Made by a program: the position numbers and the translations under genes. Below are positions 7,710 to 14,829 of a stretch of 16,176 bases of DNA, one piece after another. The DNA is from CBDCWA01 sp046048295 (lineage in GTDB: Bacteria; Pseudomonadota; Alphaproteobacteria; Rhizobiales; Hyphomicrobiaceae): positions 1 to 16,176 of the forward strand of contig JBJOGJ010000067.1 in NCBI GenBank assembly GCA_046048295.1, in the 5' to 3' direction. The notes under the pieces were generated by a model that worked only from the letters and a program-made list of their open reading frames with translations, made no database searches and was not told where the DNA came from. Positions within the stretch are counted from its first letter, which is position 1, and each line of letters starts with the position of its first letter.

Positions 7710-8756
7710 TCAACCGCCGCAATCCGTCTCGATGCCGGGACGGGTTTGAATATCCGCCCATACCGGCAGATGATCCGAGCCAATGTTTGGCCCGAGCCCG
7801 ATGCGCGCCACCGATACATCGGATGAGGCGAGCACATGATCGAATGAGAACTGCGGCAAGGTGAGAGGCCAGGCTGGCCAGGACGGCAGGTGGCAGTCCG
7901 GCACCTTGAGTGCGGCCGCGTCGATCATCGTCTTCATGCCTTGCGACCAAGCCGGTGCGTTGAAGTCACCCACCAGCACCACCGGCCCCTGAAACCGTTG
8001 CATCAACGACCCTATCGCGGAAAGGTGAAACCGGTGGGTCCAGGGGTTGCGCGTCGGTCGCCACGCATGCGTCCCGACGACCGTCATCGGCCGGGGTCCG
8101 AACACGCCAGCACCGAAATGCGCCCAGACCACCGGCGGATGGCGCCATGTCGCTCGCTCGACCCCTGACGACCTGAACGGCAACCGCGAAAGAAGCGCCA
8201 CCTGGCAGGACGGTCTGCCCGTGCAATACTGCTGATGCGGGTAAATGTTCCGCAGCTGCTCGAATGAACGCCGCCATTCGGCCTTGACCTCTGCAAGCAC
8301 CACGACGTCCGCCGGCGCCCTGCGGAGAAGTGACAGCAGCCGGCTCAGGTCGGCGTTTTCCTCCCAGACATTCGCAAACAGGATGCGCCCGCCAGGCACC
8401 GTCCCCTCACGCAAATAAAGTTCGCCAGCCTGACGGGAAAGACCGACGGCGGCGCTGCCCGCCAGCGAAACCGCCAATCCCAACATGAGCAGCAGCCATG
8501 CGCGCCTTGTCCAGAATATCGCGGCAGCGCCCGCTACTGCCAGGATCATGAAGTGAATTCTGAATGGGGCAAGGACGTCGAAATAGAGGGACACCGCATC
8601 AACCTCGCTGGTGGCTATCCCGGCGATGGCGCCTGACAGCACGGCGAGGCCGGCCAGGCTACCGGCGCTGGCAAGCGCACCGGCCCGCCCTTCACGGCCA
8701 CGTACGCAACGCGTCGGCTTTTGTGTGGTCGGTCGTTGCCGCCTCTTCGGGAGCAT
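7710..8756 (-). CDS. Membrane-anchored endonuclease/exonuclease/phosphatase family protein
   Basis: A 348-residue member of the EEP superfamily (Mg-dependent phosphodiesterases such as exonuclease III, DNase I and sphingomyelinase). Three hydrophobic segments (about 30-50, 61-83 and 87-108) anchor the N-terminus, leaving the catalytic domain (about 124-340) probably on the periplasmic side. Motifs seen: N129 in ILFANV, E156 in VVLAEV, H230 in VGTHAW, D264 and N266 in GDFNAP, D306-H307 in FDHVLA, and D328-H329 in GSDHLPV. These are the expected metal and phosphate ligands, so the enzyme looks active. The layout recalls E. coli YafD-type proteins; the substrate (nucleic acid, phospholipid or inositol phosphate) cannot be told. 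The ATG at 8756 has no clear ribosome binding site, so the start is uncertain. Confidence 0.87.
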   Translation of the reverse strand: MLPKRRQRPTTQKPTRCVRGREGRAGALASAGSLAGLAVLSGAIAGIATSEVDAVSLYFDVLAPFRIHFMILAVAGAAAIFWTRRAWLLLMLGLAVSLAGSAAVGLSRQAGELYLREGTVPGGRILFANVWEENADLSRLLSLLRRAPADVVVLAEVKAEWRRSFEQLRNIYPHQQYCTGRPSCQVALLSRLPFRSSGVERATWRHPPVVWAHFGAGVFGPRPMTVVGTHAWRPTRNPWTHRFHLSAIGSLMQRFQGPVVLVGDFNAPAWSQGMKTMIDAAALKVPDCHLPSWPAWPLTLPQFSFDHVLASSDVSVARIGLGPNIGSDHLPVWADIQTRPGIETDCGG

Positions 8757-8978
8757 GTCTCTGATTTGTCGAGTGCTTCATGACTGGCCGCATGGCATGG
8801 CGCCGGCCGCCTTGCCCGGCACCACTACAGGAGACGTCGCGCCGAGTCACCAGCCGGTTCCATTCGCGAGCGATTTCGTGCCCATACCTGGTGCCATCGC
8901 TTGACGCGGCAGCATTGCCCCAGCAAGAGAGACGCCGGGGTGCTGCCCCGCGAGTCACTGCACCGGGAGAAGGCGCCA

Positions 8979-10301
8979 ATGGGCTTCCAGGAATGGGCGA
9001 ACGACATCGTCGAGTTCGTCCGTAATAATCAGGCATGGGCGGCCCCCGTCGTCTTCATCCTGGCCTTCACCGAGAGCCTCGCTTTTCTCTCTCTCATCGT
9101 TCCGGCAACCTTCATACTGGTCGGTGTTGCCGGGCTCATAAGCCTCAGTGGCATAGACTTCTGGCCGCTGCTGCTTGCCGGATGGGCCGGGAGCAGCCTC
9201 GGCTACTCGGTTTCCTACTGGATCGGCCTGTTCTTCAAGGACAGCATCCACAGGATCTGGCCCTTCACCACCCACCCCTACCTGCTCCCTAGGGGGCGCC
9301 AGTTCTTCGAACGCTACGGTGTACTCGGCGTGTTCCTCGGCCACTTCTTCGGGCCGGTGCGCGCCGTCGTGCCGGTGGTCGCCGGCATGTTCGCCATGAG
9401 CCAGTTGAAGTTCCAGGCTGCCAACCTTAGCTCGTCACTCATCTGGGCCGTCGCCGCCCTGTCACCCGCCATCCTGGGTATCGAGTTGATGCTGAAAACT
9501 GTCGCTGCACTCGCCGCACTCGTTCTGGTAGCCCTGTTCGGCGCCTGGCTTGTGCAGCGCCGGTTCATCTACTTCCCGAGCATCGAGAGGGTGACGCCTG
9601 CTACTGCCGGACTCGCCCATGTCCGCGAGGTGACTCTCGAAACTCCGGACGGTAACCGCCTGGTTTGCTGGTACGGCCCCGCGACCGACCCCGCGAAGCC
9701 CACAATCCTCTATTTCCATGGCAATGCAGGCAATCTTGCGGCCCGCAGCGGGCGCGTCGAAATGTACACGGGGCAGGGTTACGGCTTCTTCATGATGGCC
9801 TATCGCGGCTACAGCGGCTCGACCGGCAGCCCATCGGAGACGGCCAATGTTGCAGATGCGGGGCTCGCCTACGAACATCTGCTTGCACTTGGGCTGCGAC
9901 CCGAAGAAATTGTGGTCTACGGCGAATCACTCGGGACCGGCGTCGCTGCAAGACTTGCTTCGGAACGCCCAGTGGTCGGGCTCATCCTAGACTCGCCCTT
10001 CACTTCGATGATCAAGGTCGCCTCCCACCACTACCCGTATGTGCCAGTCGGGCTCATCCTGAGTGACCGCTATCAGACCATCCAGTACATCGGGGAGGTC
10101 AAGGCACCGCTGCTTGTCCTGCACGGCGAACAGGACGACATCATCCCGGTGGAGATGGGACGGCGTGTGTTCGAAGCCGCCAATGAACCGAAGACTTTGG
10201 AGGTATTCCCCGAAGGTGGCCATATCGACCACTGGCAGCTCGGTTCCTATGACAAGATCTTCGATTGGTTGCGAAAACTCCCGGGCGGCAGCCGATCCTG
10301 A
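8979..10301 (+). CDS. DedA (VTT) membrane domain fused to an alpha/beta hydrolase
   Basis: A 440-residue two-domain protein. Residues about 1-195 form a DedA/SNARE-associated membrane domain with hydrophobic segments and the motifs ESLAFLSLIVPATFIL (32-47) and LGHFFGPVRAVVPVVAG (120-136). A further helix (about 174-192) leads to an alpha/beta hydrolase domain (about 200-435) of the ABHD13/FrsA-like type: oxyanion segment HGNAGN (247-252), nucleophile S317 in GESLG, acid D386 in HGEQDD, and base H415 in GGH. DedA proteins are linked to phospholipid scrambling and membrane-potential maintenance; the hydrolase suggests ester cleavage close to the membrane. Against E. coli YqjA, of four essential charged residues (E39, D51, R130, R136), here E32 and R128 are kept, T44 and H122 replace the others. 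The ATG at 8979 has GGGAGAAGG five bases upstream; the frame extends to a TTG at 8901 without support. Confidence 0.9.
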   Translation: MGFQEWANDIVEFVRNNQAWAAPVVFILAFTESLAFLSLIVPATFILVGVAGLISLSGIDFWPLLLAGWAGSSLGYSVSYWIGLFFKDSIHRIWPFTTHPYLLPRGRQFFERYGVLGVFLGHFFGPVRAVVPVVAGMFAMSQLKFQAANLSSSLIWAVAALSPAILGIELMLKTVAALAALVLVALFGAWLVQRRFIYFPSIERVTPATAGLAHVREVTLETPDGNRLVCWYGPATDPAKPTILYFHGNAGNLAARSGRVEMYTGQGYGFFMMAYRGYSGSTGSPSETANVADAGLAYEHLLALGLRPEEIVVYGESLGTGVAARLASERPVVGLILDSPFTSMIKVASHHYPYVPVGLILSDRYQTIQYIGEVKAPLLVLHGEQDDIIPVEMGRRVFEAANEPKTLEVFPEGGHIDHWQLGSYDKIFDWLRKLPGGSRS

Positions 10302-10347
10302 GATCGCCGCATCCCGAAACCTCGCACCTGCAACCGTTTGTCTTGGG

Positions 10348-10363
10348 AAGCTAACGCCAGCTT
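10348..10363. terminator. Weak hairpin between the DedA fusion and rpsU
   Basis: AAGCT (10348-10352) pairs with AGCTT (10359-10363) around six bases in the 66-bp convergent gap. The stem is short and no long T-run follows, so this is only a candidate bidirectional terminator. Confidence 0.25.
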
Positions 10364-10367
10364 TGAA

Positions 10368-10607
10368 TCAGCGCTTTGCGGCAGCAGCAGCCGGCTTGCC
10401 CGGCAATAGCCCTTCACGCTGCGCCTTCTTGCGCGCCAGCTTGCGCGCCCGGCGCACTGCCTCGGCCTTCTCGCGCGCCTTCTTCTCGGAAGGCTTTTCA
10501 TAGTAATTCCGGAGCTTCATCTCCCGGAAAATCCCCTCGCGCTGCATCTTTTTCTTCAGCGCCCGAAGGGCTTGATCGACATTGTTATCGCGAACCAGAA
10601 CCTGCAC
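10368..10607 (-). CDS. rpsU: 30S ribosomal protein S21
   Basis: Small-subunit protein S21, which sits at the platform near the anti-Shine-Dalgarno end of 16S rRNA and helps mRNA selection. The 79-residue product starts MQVLVRDNNVDQALRALKKK and contains GIFREMKLRNYYEKPSEKK (25-43), then a strongly basic C-terminal half (ARRKx-type runs) ending in an alanine-rich tail, typical of alphaproteobacterial S21. The start codon is GTG, preceded by AGGATAGGGACGC, so the Shine-Dalgarno match is either AGGA at nine bases or AGGGA at three. A TTGACA at 10631-10636 (minus strand) may be its -35 element. It is divergent from trcR. Confidence 0.96.
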   Translation of the reverse strand: MQVLVRDNNVDQALRALKKKMQREGIFREMKLRNYYEKPSEKKAREKAEAVRRARKLARKKAQREGLLPGKPAAAAAKR

Positions 10608-10619
10608 GCGTCCCTATCC

Positions 10620-10774
10620 TGCTCTCGAGTTGTCAATAGCTAAAGAGCCCTGTGCTCCCATGCCATGTGCCGCATCGCAGGAAGCTGTCAGAGCTCGACT
10701 GGATGATGCTTAGCAGAACCGCCGGACGAAGTCCATCCGCCTCCCTTGCTGCTCGATCTGTGGTTGCTCTCGAG
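10620..10774. repeat. 10-bp direct repeat TGCTCTCGAG in the rpsU/trcR divergent region
   Basis: The same ten bases occur at 10620-10629, just upstream of the rpsU start, and at 10765-10774, overlapping the proposed trcR -35 element. The 254-bp gap 10608-10861 otherwise holds no visible gene. The two copies could be binding sites for one regulator of both genes, but a repeat of this length can arise by chance. Confidence 0.35.
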
Positions 10775-10792
10775 CGCCGGCTCGGTTATGTA
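10764..10792 (+). promoter_or_regulatory. Candidate sigma-70 promoter of trcR
   Basis: TTGCTC (10764-10769) and TATGTA (10787-10792) are separated by 17 bases, which fits a housekeeping promoter about 60-65 bases upstream of the trcR start. The -35 match is imperfect. Confidence 0.35.
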
Positions 10793-10861
10793 ACACTATC
10801 CCCTCGACAAATGAGACGCTGGGATCGCGGGCTCCGCCCCCGACGGTCCGGAGGAAATTAT

Positions 10862-11602
10862 ATGAGCGATCGCAAGCCCTTGATGCCAAAGGCAACTGCC
10901 GCATGGCTGATCGAGAACACATCTTTGACCTTCGAGCAGATCGCAGAATTCTGCCAGATGCACTTTCTCGAGATCAAAGGCATAGCCGACGGCGACGTCG
11001 CCTCCGGGATCAAGGGCATGGACCCGATCTCGAGCGGCCAGCTGACGCGCGAAGAGATCAAGCGGGGGGAAGATGATCCGCAATATCGCCTGAAGCTTCT
11101 GGAATCGAAGGTGGACCTGCCACAAATCAAGGCCAAGCGCGGTCCGCGCTATACCCCACTCTCGCGCCGCCAGGACCGGCCGAACGCCATACTTTGGCTG
11201 CTCCGCAACCATGCAGAGCTGCGTGACAGCCAGATCATGCGTCTCGTCGGCACGACAAAACCGACCATCCAACAGATTCGCGACCGCACGCATTGGAACT
11301 CCGCCAACCTGCAACCGCAGGATCCGGTGACCCTGGGGCTCTGCTCTCAGACGGACCTCGACACCGAGGTCAGGAAGTCGGCCAAGCGGGTCGAACACGT
11401 ACCGCAACCGGACGCTGGTGAGACGCTGTTGCCGACCGAAGTCACCACGTCGGCAGAGCAGCCGGAAGACGCCCAGCCGGATGTCGCGAACCAGGCAGAC
11501 GAGGATGCGCGTATCCTTGAGCGGCTGCGCGGCCTATCCGGCGACGACGACGCGGTGTCGGAAGCAGACGAGGAAGTCGAGGACGAGAGCAGGAACGCTT
11601 GA
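10862..11602 (+). CDS. trcR: Cell cycle transcriptional regulator TrcR (DUF1013)
   Basis: A DUF1013 protein of 246 residues. In Caulobacter this protein, TrcR, associates with RNA polymerase across the genome and affects cell-cycle promoters and antibiotic tolerance. Seen here: an N-terminal segment MPKATAAWLIENTSLTFEQI (8-27) followed by HFLEIKGIADG, the basic middle (KRGPRYTPLSRRQDRPNAIL, 92-111), and a helix-turn-helix-like stretch LRDSQIMRLVGTTKPTIQQI (120-139). From about 195 the protein becomes a long acidic tail, poorly structured by composition, as in other family members of this length. The start is set by GGAGG at 10850-10854, seven bases before the ATG; the open frame upstream of it is not coding-like. 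It is divergent from rpsU. Confidence 0.93.
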   Translation: MSDRKPLMPKATAAWLIENTSLTFEQIAEFCQMHFLEIKGIADGDVASGIKGMDPISSGQLTREEIKRGEDDPQYRLKLLESKVDLPQIKAKRGPRYTPLSRRQDRPNAILWLLRNHAELRDSQIMRLVGTTKPTIQQIRDRTHWNSANLQPQDPVTLGLCSQTDLDTEVRKSAKRVEHVPQPDAGETLLPTEVTTSAEQPEDAQPDVANQADEDARILERLRGLSGDDDAVSEADEEVEDESRNA

Positions 11603-11725
11603 TCGCGTTCCCCGCCGGCACCCAACGTGAGGCGGCTTCTGCCACCCGGTAGAGACCATTGCCGAACGCGCGGGCCTCCGCTAGCGTCACCCGACTTCCA
11701 ACGTGCGACTGCCGGGACGCCCTCC

Positions 11726-13360
11726 ATGTACGTGAACCCCTATGCCCAGCATCTGGACAAAAACGAAGCCAACTACCAGCCGCTGACGCCTCTCACATTG
11801 CTCTCGCGCGCCGCCAGCGTTTATCCGGACTATCCGGCCATCATACATGGGGCGCTGCGCTATACGTGGTCGGAGTTCTACCGCCGCTCACGACAGCTCG
11901 CCTCGAGCCTCGCCCAGGCCTATGTTGGTCCCGGCGACACGGTGGCAGTGATGCTGGCGAATACTCCGGCGATGCTCGAGGCCCACCATGGTGTCCCGAT
12001 GACTGGAGCCGTGCTCCTGTCGATCAACACGCGCCTCGATGCGGCCGTCATTGCCTTCCAGCTAGACCATTCGAACACCAAGGTGGTCATCATCGATCGC
12101 GAATTTGCACCGGTCATGGGCGAGGCCCTGCGAATGGCCAGGGTGAAGCCGCTCGTGATCGACTATGACGATCCGGAATTCGAGCAGGCGAACACGGCGC
12201 TCTCCTACAATGACTACGAGGACTTCGTGGCGAAGGGCGACCCAAATTTCGCATGGCGAATGCCGGCGGACGAGTGGGATGCAATCAGCTTGAACTATAC
12301 GTCAGGCACGACCGGCAATCCCAAGGGAGTGGTTTACCACCACCGCGGCGCAGCGCTCATGTGCTACTCCAACGTATTGGCCGTGAACATGGCGCGCCAT
12401 CCTGTCTATCTGTGGACACTGCCGATGTTCCACTGCAACGGCTGGTGCTTTCCTTGGACGATATCGGCCGTGATCGGCACCCACGTCTGCCTCCGGTGGG
12501 TGCGCGCCAACGCCATCTACGATGCGATCGTGGAGCACAAGGTTACGCACCTGTGCGGCGCGCCGATCGTCATGTCCACCCTTCTCGGCGCAGCCTCGGA
12601 CGAAAAGCGGGCATTCGACCATCAGGTCGAGTTCGTGACTGCTGCCGCACCGCCACCCGAGGCTGTTCTCGCTGCCATGGCTGACGCGGGGTTCAACGTG
12701 ACCCATGTCTACGGCCTGACCGAGGTCTACGGACCCGCCGTCGTCAACGAATGGCACGCAACCTGGAATGCTCTGGATGCCGCCAGCCGCGCCGCCAAGA
12801 AGGCTCGCCAAGGTGTCCGCTACACAGCCCTCGAGGATCTCACCGTACTCGATCCGGAATCGATGCGTCCCGTACCAGCAGACGGCGAGACTCTGGGCGA
12901 GGTCATGTTCCGCGGAAATATCGTCATGAAGGGCTATCTCAAGAACCCTGAAGCTACAGACACAGCGTTTGCCGGTGGCTGGTTCCACTCCGGCGACCTC
13001 GGCGTGCTCCATCCCGATGGGTACATCCAGCTCAAGGACCGCTCAAAGGACATCATCATTTCAGGTGGTGAGAACATATCGTCGATCGAGGTCGAAGACG
13101 TGCTCTACAAGCACCCGGCGATCGCCCATGCAGCAGTGGTCGCCAAGCCTGACGTGAAGTGGGGCGAGACCCCATGCGCGTTCGTCGAGTTGAGGGCCGG
13201 ACAGCCGCCACCGACAGCCGAAGACGTCATTGCCTGGTGCAGGCAGCACCTAGCCTCGTACAAGTGTCCGCGAACCGTGGTTTTCCAGGATATCCCGAAA
13301 ACGTCGACGGGAAAGATTCAGAAGTTCAAGCTCCGCGAGCAGGCCAAGGCACTCAACTGA
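11726..13360 (+). CDS. AMP-binding acyl-CoA synthetase
   Basis: An adenylate-forming enzyme of 544 residues that should activate a carboxylic acid, via acyl-AMP, to its CoA thioester in the cytosol. Motifs seen: A3 P-loop YTSGTTGNPKG (191-201), A5 YGLTEVYGP (329-337), A7 HSGD (421-424), the hinge region DRSKDIIISGGENISSIEVE (438-457), and the C-terminal catalytic lysine K530 in PKTSTGKIQK. The start MYVNPYAQHLDKNEANY and overall length match the medium-chain/DmdB-like acyl-CoA synthetases of Alphaproteobacteria. The acid used cannot be decided: medium-chain fatty acids or methylmercaptopropionate are both possible. The frame is open back to 11627 but the residues before Met at 11726 are not family-like; the ribosome binding site is weak. 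It lies 123 bases after trcR and ends at a convergent hairpin. Confidence 0.92.
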   Translation: MYVNPYAQHLDKNEANYQPLTPLTLLSRAASVYPDYPAIIHGALRYTWSEFYRRSRQLASSLAQAYVGPGDTVAVMLANTPAMLEAHHGVPMTGAVLLSINTRLDAAVIAFQLDHSNTKVVIIDREFAPVMGEALRMARVKPLVIDYDDPEFEQANTALSYNDYEDFVAKGDPNFAWRMPADEWDAISLNYTSGTTGNPKGVVYHHRGAALMCYSNVLAVNMARHPVYLWTLPMFHCNGWCFPWTISAVIGTHVCLRWVRANAIYDAIVEHKVTHLCGAPIVMSTLLGAASDEKRAFDHQVEFVTAAAPPPEAVLAAMADAGFNVTHVYGLTEVYGPAVVNEWHATWNALDAASRAAKKARQGVRYTALEDLTVLDPESMRPVPADGETLGEVMFRGNIVMKGYLKNPEATDTAFAGGWFHSGDLGVLHPDGYIQLKDRSKDIIISGGENISSIEVEDVLYKHPAIAHAAVVAKPDVKWGETPCAFVELRAGQPPPTAEDVIAWCRQHLASYKCPRTVVFQDIPKTSTGKIQKFKLREQAKALN

Positions 13361-13464
13361 ACTCTTGTCCCAAGACACGCCACGCCATCTTCTGCATCAG
13401 GTTGCCCTAGCGCAGGATCCCGTTGCTTCTTCGCTCCGGTACACGGCTGCAGTGATAAAGGGGG

Positions 13465-13496
13465 GGCAGAAGCCTGACGACTGCAGAGCTTCTGCC
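13465..13496. terminator. Hairpin between convergent synthetase and ydcH genes
   Basis: GGCAGAAGC (13465-13473) pairs perfectly with GCTTCTGCC (13488-13496) around a 14-base loop. It lies between two convergent genes, with TTT following on the plus side and a run of seven G (13460-13466) on the other, so it probably ends transcripts from both directions. Confidence 0.6.
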
Positions 13497-13507
13497 GTTT
13501 GTCAGCT

Positions 13508-13681
13508 TCAGTGCAGAGTAGCTCTCAGACGTTCTATCTCGTCCTTCAATCGGAGCTTCTCACGTTTCCAACGGGTGATCTTGGAGTCGTCGGACGCAGC
13601 GTGCGCCGACTCTTCCGAGATCTTCTTCTCCAACGCCTTGTGCTTTTCCGTTAGCTCAGCAAGATGCGCATCAGCAGACAT
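13508..13681 (-). CDS. Small YdcH/DUF465 family protein
   Basis: A 57-residue protein, translated by hand from the minus strand: MSADAHLAELTEKHKALEKK at the start and WKREKLRLKDEIERLRATLH at the end. The heptad-like spacing of Leu and charged residues indicates a helical hairpin or coiled coil. The motif KRxKLxLKDEIExL is the hallmark of the YdcH (DUF465) family, small cytosolic proteins of unknown role. The start is secured by GGAGGAG directly upstream (13685-13691). It is convergent with the acyl-CoA synthetase and divergent from a second gene of the same family at 13941, an arrangement I associate with the purE region of Rhizobiales. Confidence 0.88.
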   Translation of the reverse strand: MSADAHLAELTEKHKALEKKISEESAHAASDDSKITRWKREKLRLKDEIERLRATLH

Positions 13682-13743
13682 CAGCTCCTCCGGGGTTGGT
13701 TAACGAAGCATGGAAAGTGTGGCAGATGCGCCGCCAGTTGTCC

Positions 13744-13768
13744 AATCAATCACCCCACACGATTGATT
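13744..13768. promoter_or_regulatory. Inverted repeat AATCAATC-N9-GATTGATT between the two YdcH genes
   Basis: A perfect 8-bp inverted repeat with a nine-base spacer lies in the AT-rich middle of the 259-bp divergent gap (13682-13940). The centre-to-centre spacing of about 17 bases suits a dimeric regulator. No regulator is known to me. The gap has no believable gene. Confidence 0.4.
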
Positions 13769-13940
13769 ACAGACTTCGGAAATCCATAGATTTTTATATC
13801 CATTGGCATAGGAAAGAATGGTTTTGGCCCTTCCCCAATCCCCAGTTCGCCTCAGGCCTCGGCGGGTTGCCCTTGCAAGCTCCTGAAAACCTCGCTAAGG
13901 CGTTGAATTAAGGACTGCTTTCAACTGCATACATCTACTA

Positions 13941-14159
13941 ATGCAAGCGAACACGCCGCCGATGACAGAGCAAGAATTGCGCGAGGAGCTTACCAGACTC
14001 CGCCTGGAGCATCGCGAACTCGACGCTGCGATATCGGCGCTAGAGGGCCAGGCGGGAGCGGATCAGCTGCAGATCAAGCGCTTGAAAAAGCGCAAACTTC
14101 AGCTGAAGGACGAGATCTCCGGCGTCGAGGACCGCCTGCTTCCCGACATCATCGCATGA
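13941..14159 (+). CDS. YdcH/DUF465-like protein upstream of purE
   Basis: A 72-residue, highly charged helical protein. Residues 9-39 form one helix (EELTRLRLEHRELDAAISAL) and about 41-65 a second (IKRLKKRKLQLKDEISGVED), ending DRLLPDIIA. The KRLKKRKLxLKDxI motif places it in the YdcH (DUF465) family, with a distinct C-terminus from the neighbour at 13508. The function is unknown. No ribosome binding site precedes the ATG at 13941 or the alternative at 13962 (Met8), so the start is open and a leaderless mRNA is possible. It is followed after 174 bases by purE and may be co-transcribed with it. Confidence 0.87.
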   Translation: MQANTPPMTEQELREELTRLRLEHRELDAAISALEGQAGADQLQIKRLKKRKLQLKDEISGVEDRLLPDIIA

Positions 14160-14333
14160 ACCAGCATCCTCCAGTCCGCACGTCCAACGCCGACACTCGT
14201 ACACATTCGGCCCCATGGAGAAGCTGACCGGACTTGCTCCCGGCGCGAACCTCCTGTAATTGGCTCCGTTTCCAGGCCCTGCTGCCAATGGCGAGATGAC
14301 GCCGGCAATGGGCTTCAATCCGAAAGGCACGCG

Positions 14334-14828
14334 ATGACCACCGCGCCGCTGGTCGCAATCATAATGGGAAGCCAGTCGGACTGGGCGACGATGCGGCACG
14401 CTGCCGAAGCACTTGCGGCCCTGGAAGTCCCATTTGAGACGCGAATCGTCTCTGCCCATCGGACGCCCGAACGCCTTTATGCGTTTGCCCGCGAGGCCAA
14501 GGAGCGCGGCCTCAAGATCATCATCGCCGGGGCCGGCGGTGCCGCCCATCTGCCCGGCATGACCGCCGCCATGACACCCCTTCCCGTTCTCGGAGTCCCC
14601 GTCGAGAGCAAAGCGCTGAAGGGCCGCGACAGCCTGCTGTCGATCGTACAGATGCCGGCTGGCATTCCGGTTGGGACGCTAGCCATCGGCACCGCCGGCG
14701 CCACCAATGCGGGACTGCTTGCGGCCCAGATCCTGGCCCTGAACGACAGCGCCCTGGCGCAACGGGTCGAGGACTGGCGCAAGGCACAGACAGATAGTGT
14801 GGCAGCTGCGCCCAAGGAGCTGGACTGA
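14334..14828 (+). CDS. purE: 5-(carboxyamino)imidazole ribonucleotide mutase PurE
   Basis: Converts N5-carboxyaminoimidazole ribonucleotide to 4-carboxy-aminoimidazole ribonucleotide in de novo purine synthesis. The 164-residue product is a class I PurE (octamer-forming) by length and motifs: GSQSDW (12-17), SAHRTPE (40-46, with the catalytic His at 42) and AGAGGAAHLPGM (65-76). AAAGG lies six bases before the ATG. One base separates its stop from the purK start, so the two are surely co-translated from one mRNA and act in sequence. Confidence 0.97.
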   Translation: MTTAPLVAIIMGSQSDWATMRHAAEALAALEVPFETRIVSAHRTPERLYAFAREAKERGLKIIIAGAGGAAHLPGMTAAMTPLPVLGVPVESKALKGRDSLLSIVQMPAGIPVGTLAIGTAGATNAGLLAAQILALNDSALAQRVEDWRKAQTDSVAAAPKELD

Positions 14829-14829
14829 C

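Noticed and set aside
12302..13012. A 236-codon minus-strand frame opposite the acyl-CoA synthetase
   Set aside because: Antisense shadow of a well-supported gene, without motifs.
13696..13911. A 71-codon plus-strand frame in the gap between the two YdcH genes
   Set aside because: It begins with TTG, has no ribosome binding site, an odd Trp/His/Gln-rich composition and low third-position GC, and sits in what looks like a divergent promoter region.
14160..14333. Possible purine riboswitch or other leader RNA before purE
   Set aside because: No conserved aptamer core or strong stem was recognised; a TTGCTC with a poor -10 match was too weak to list as a promoter.
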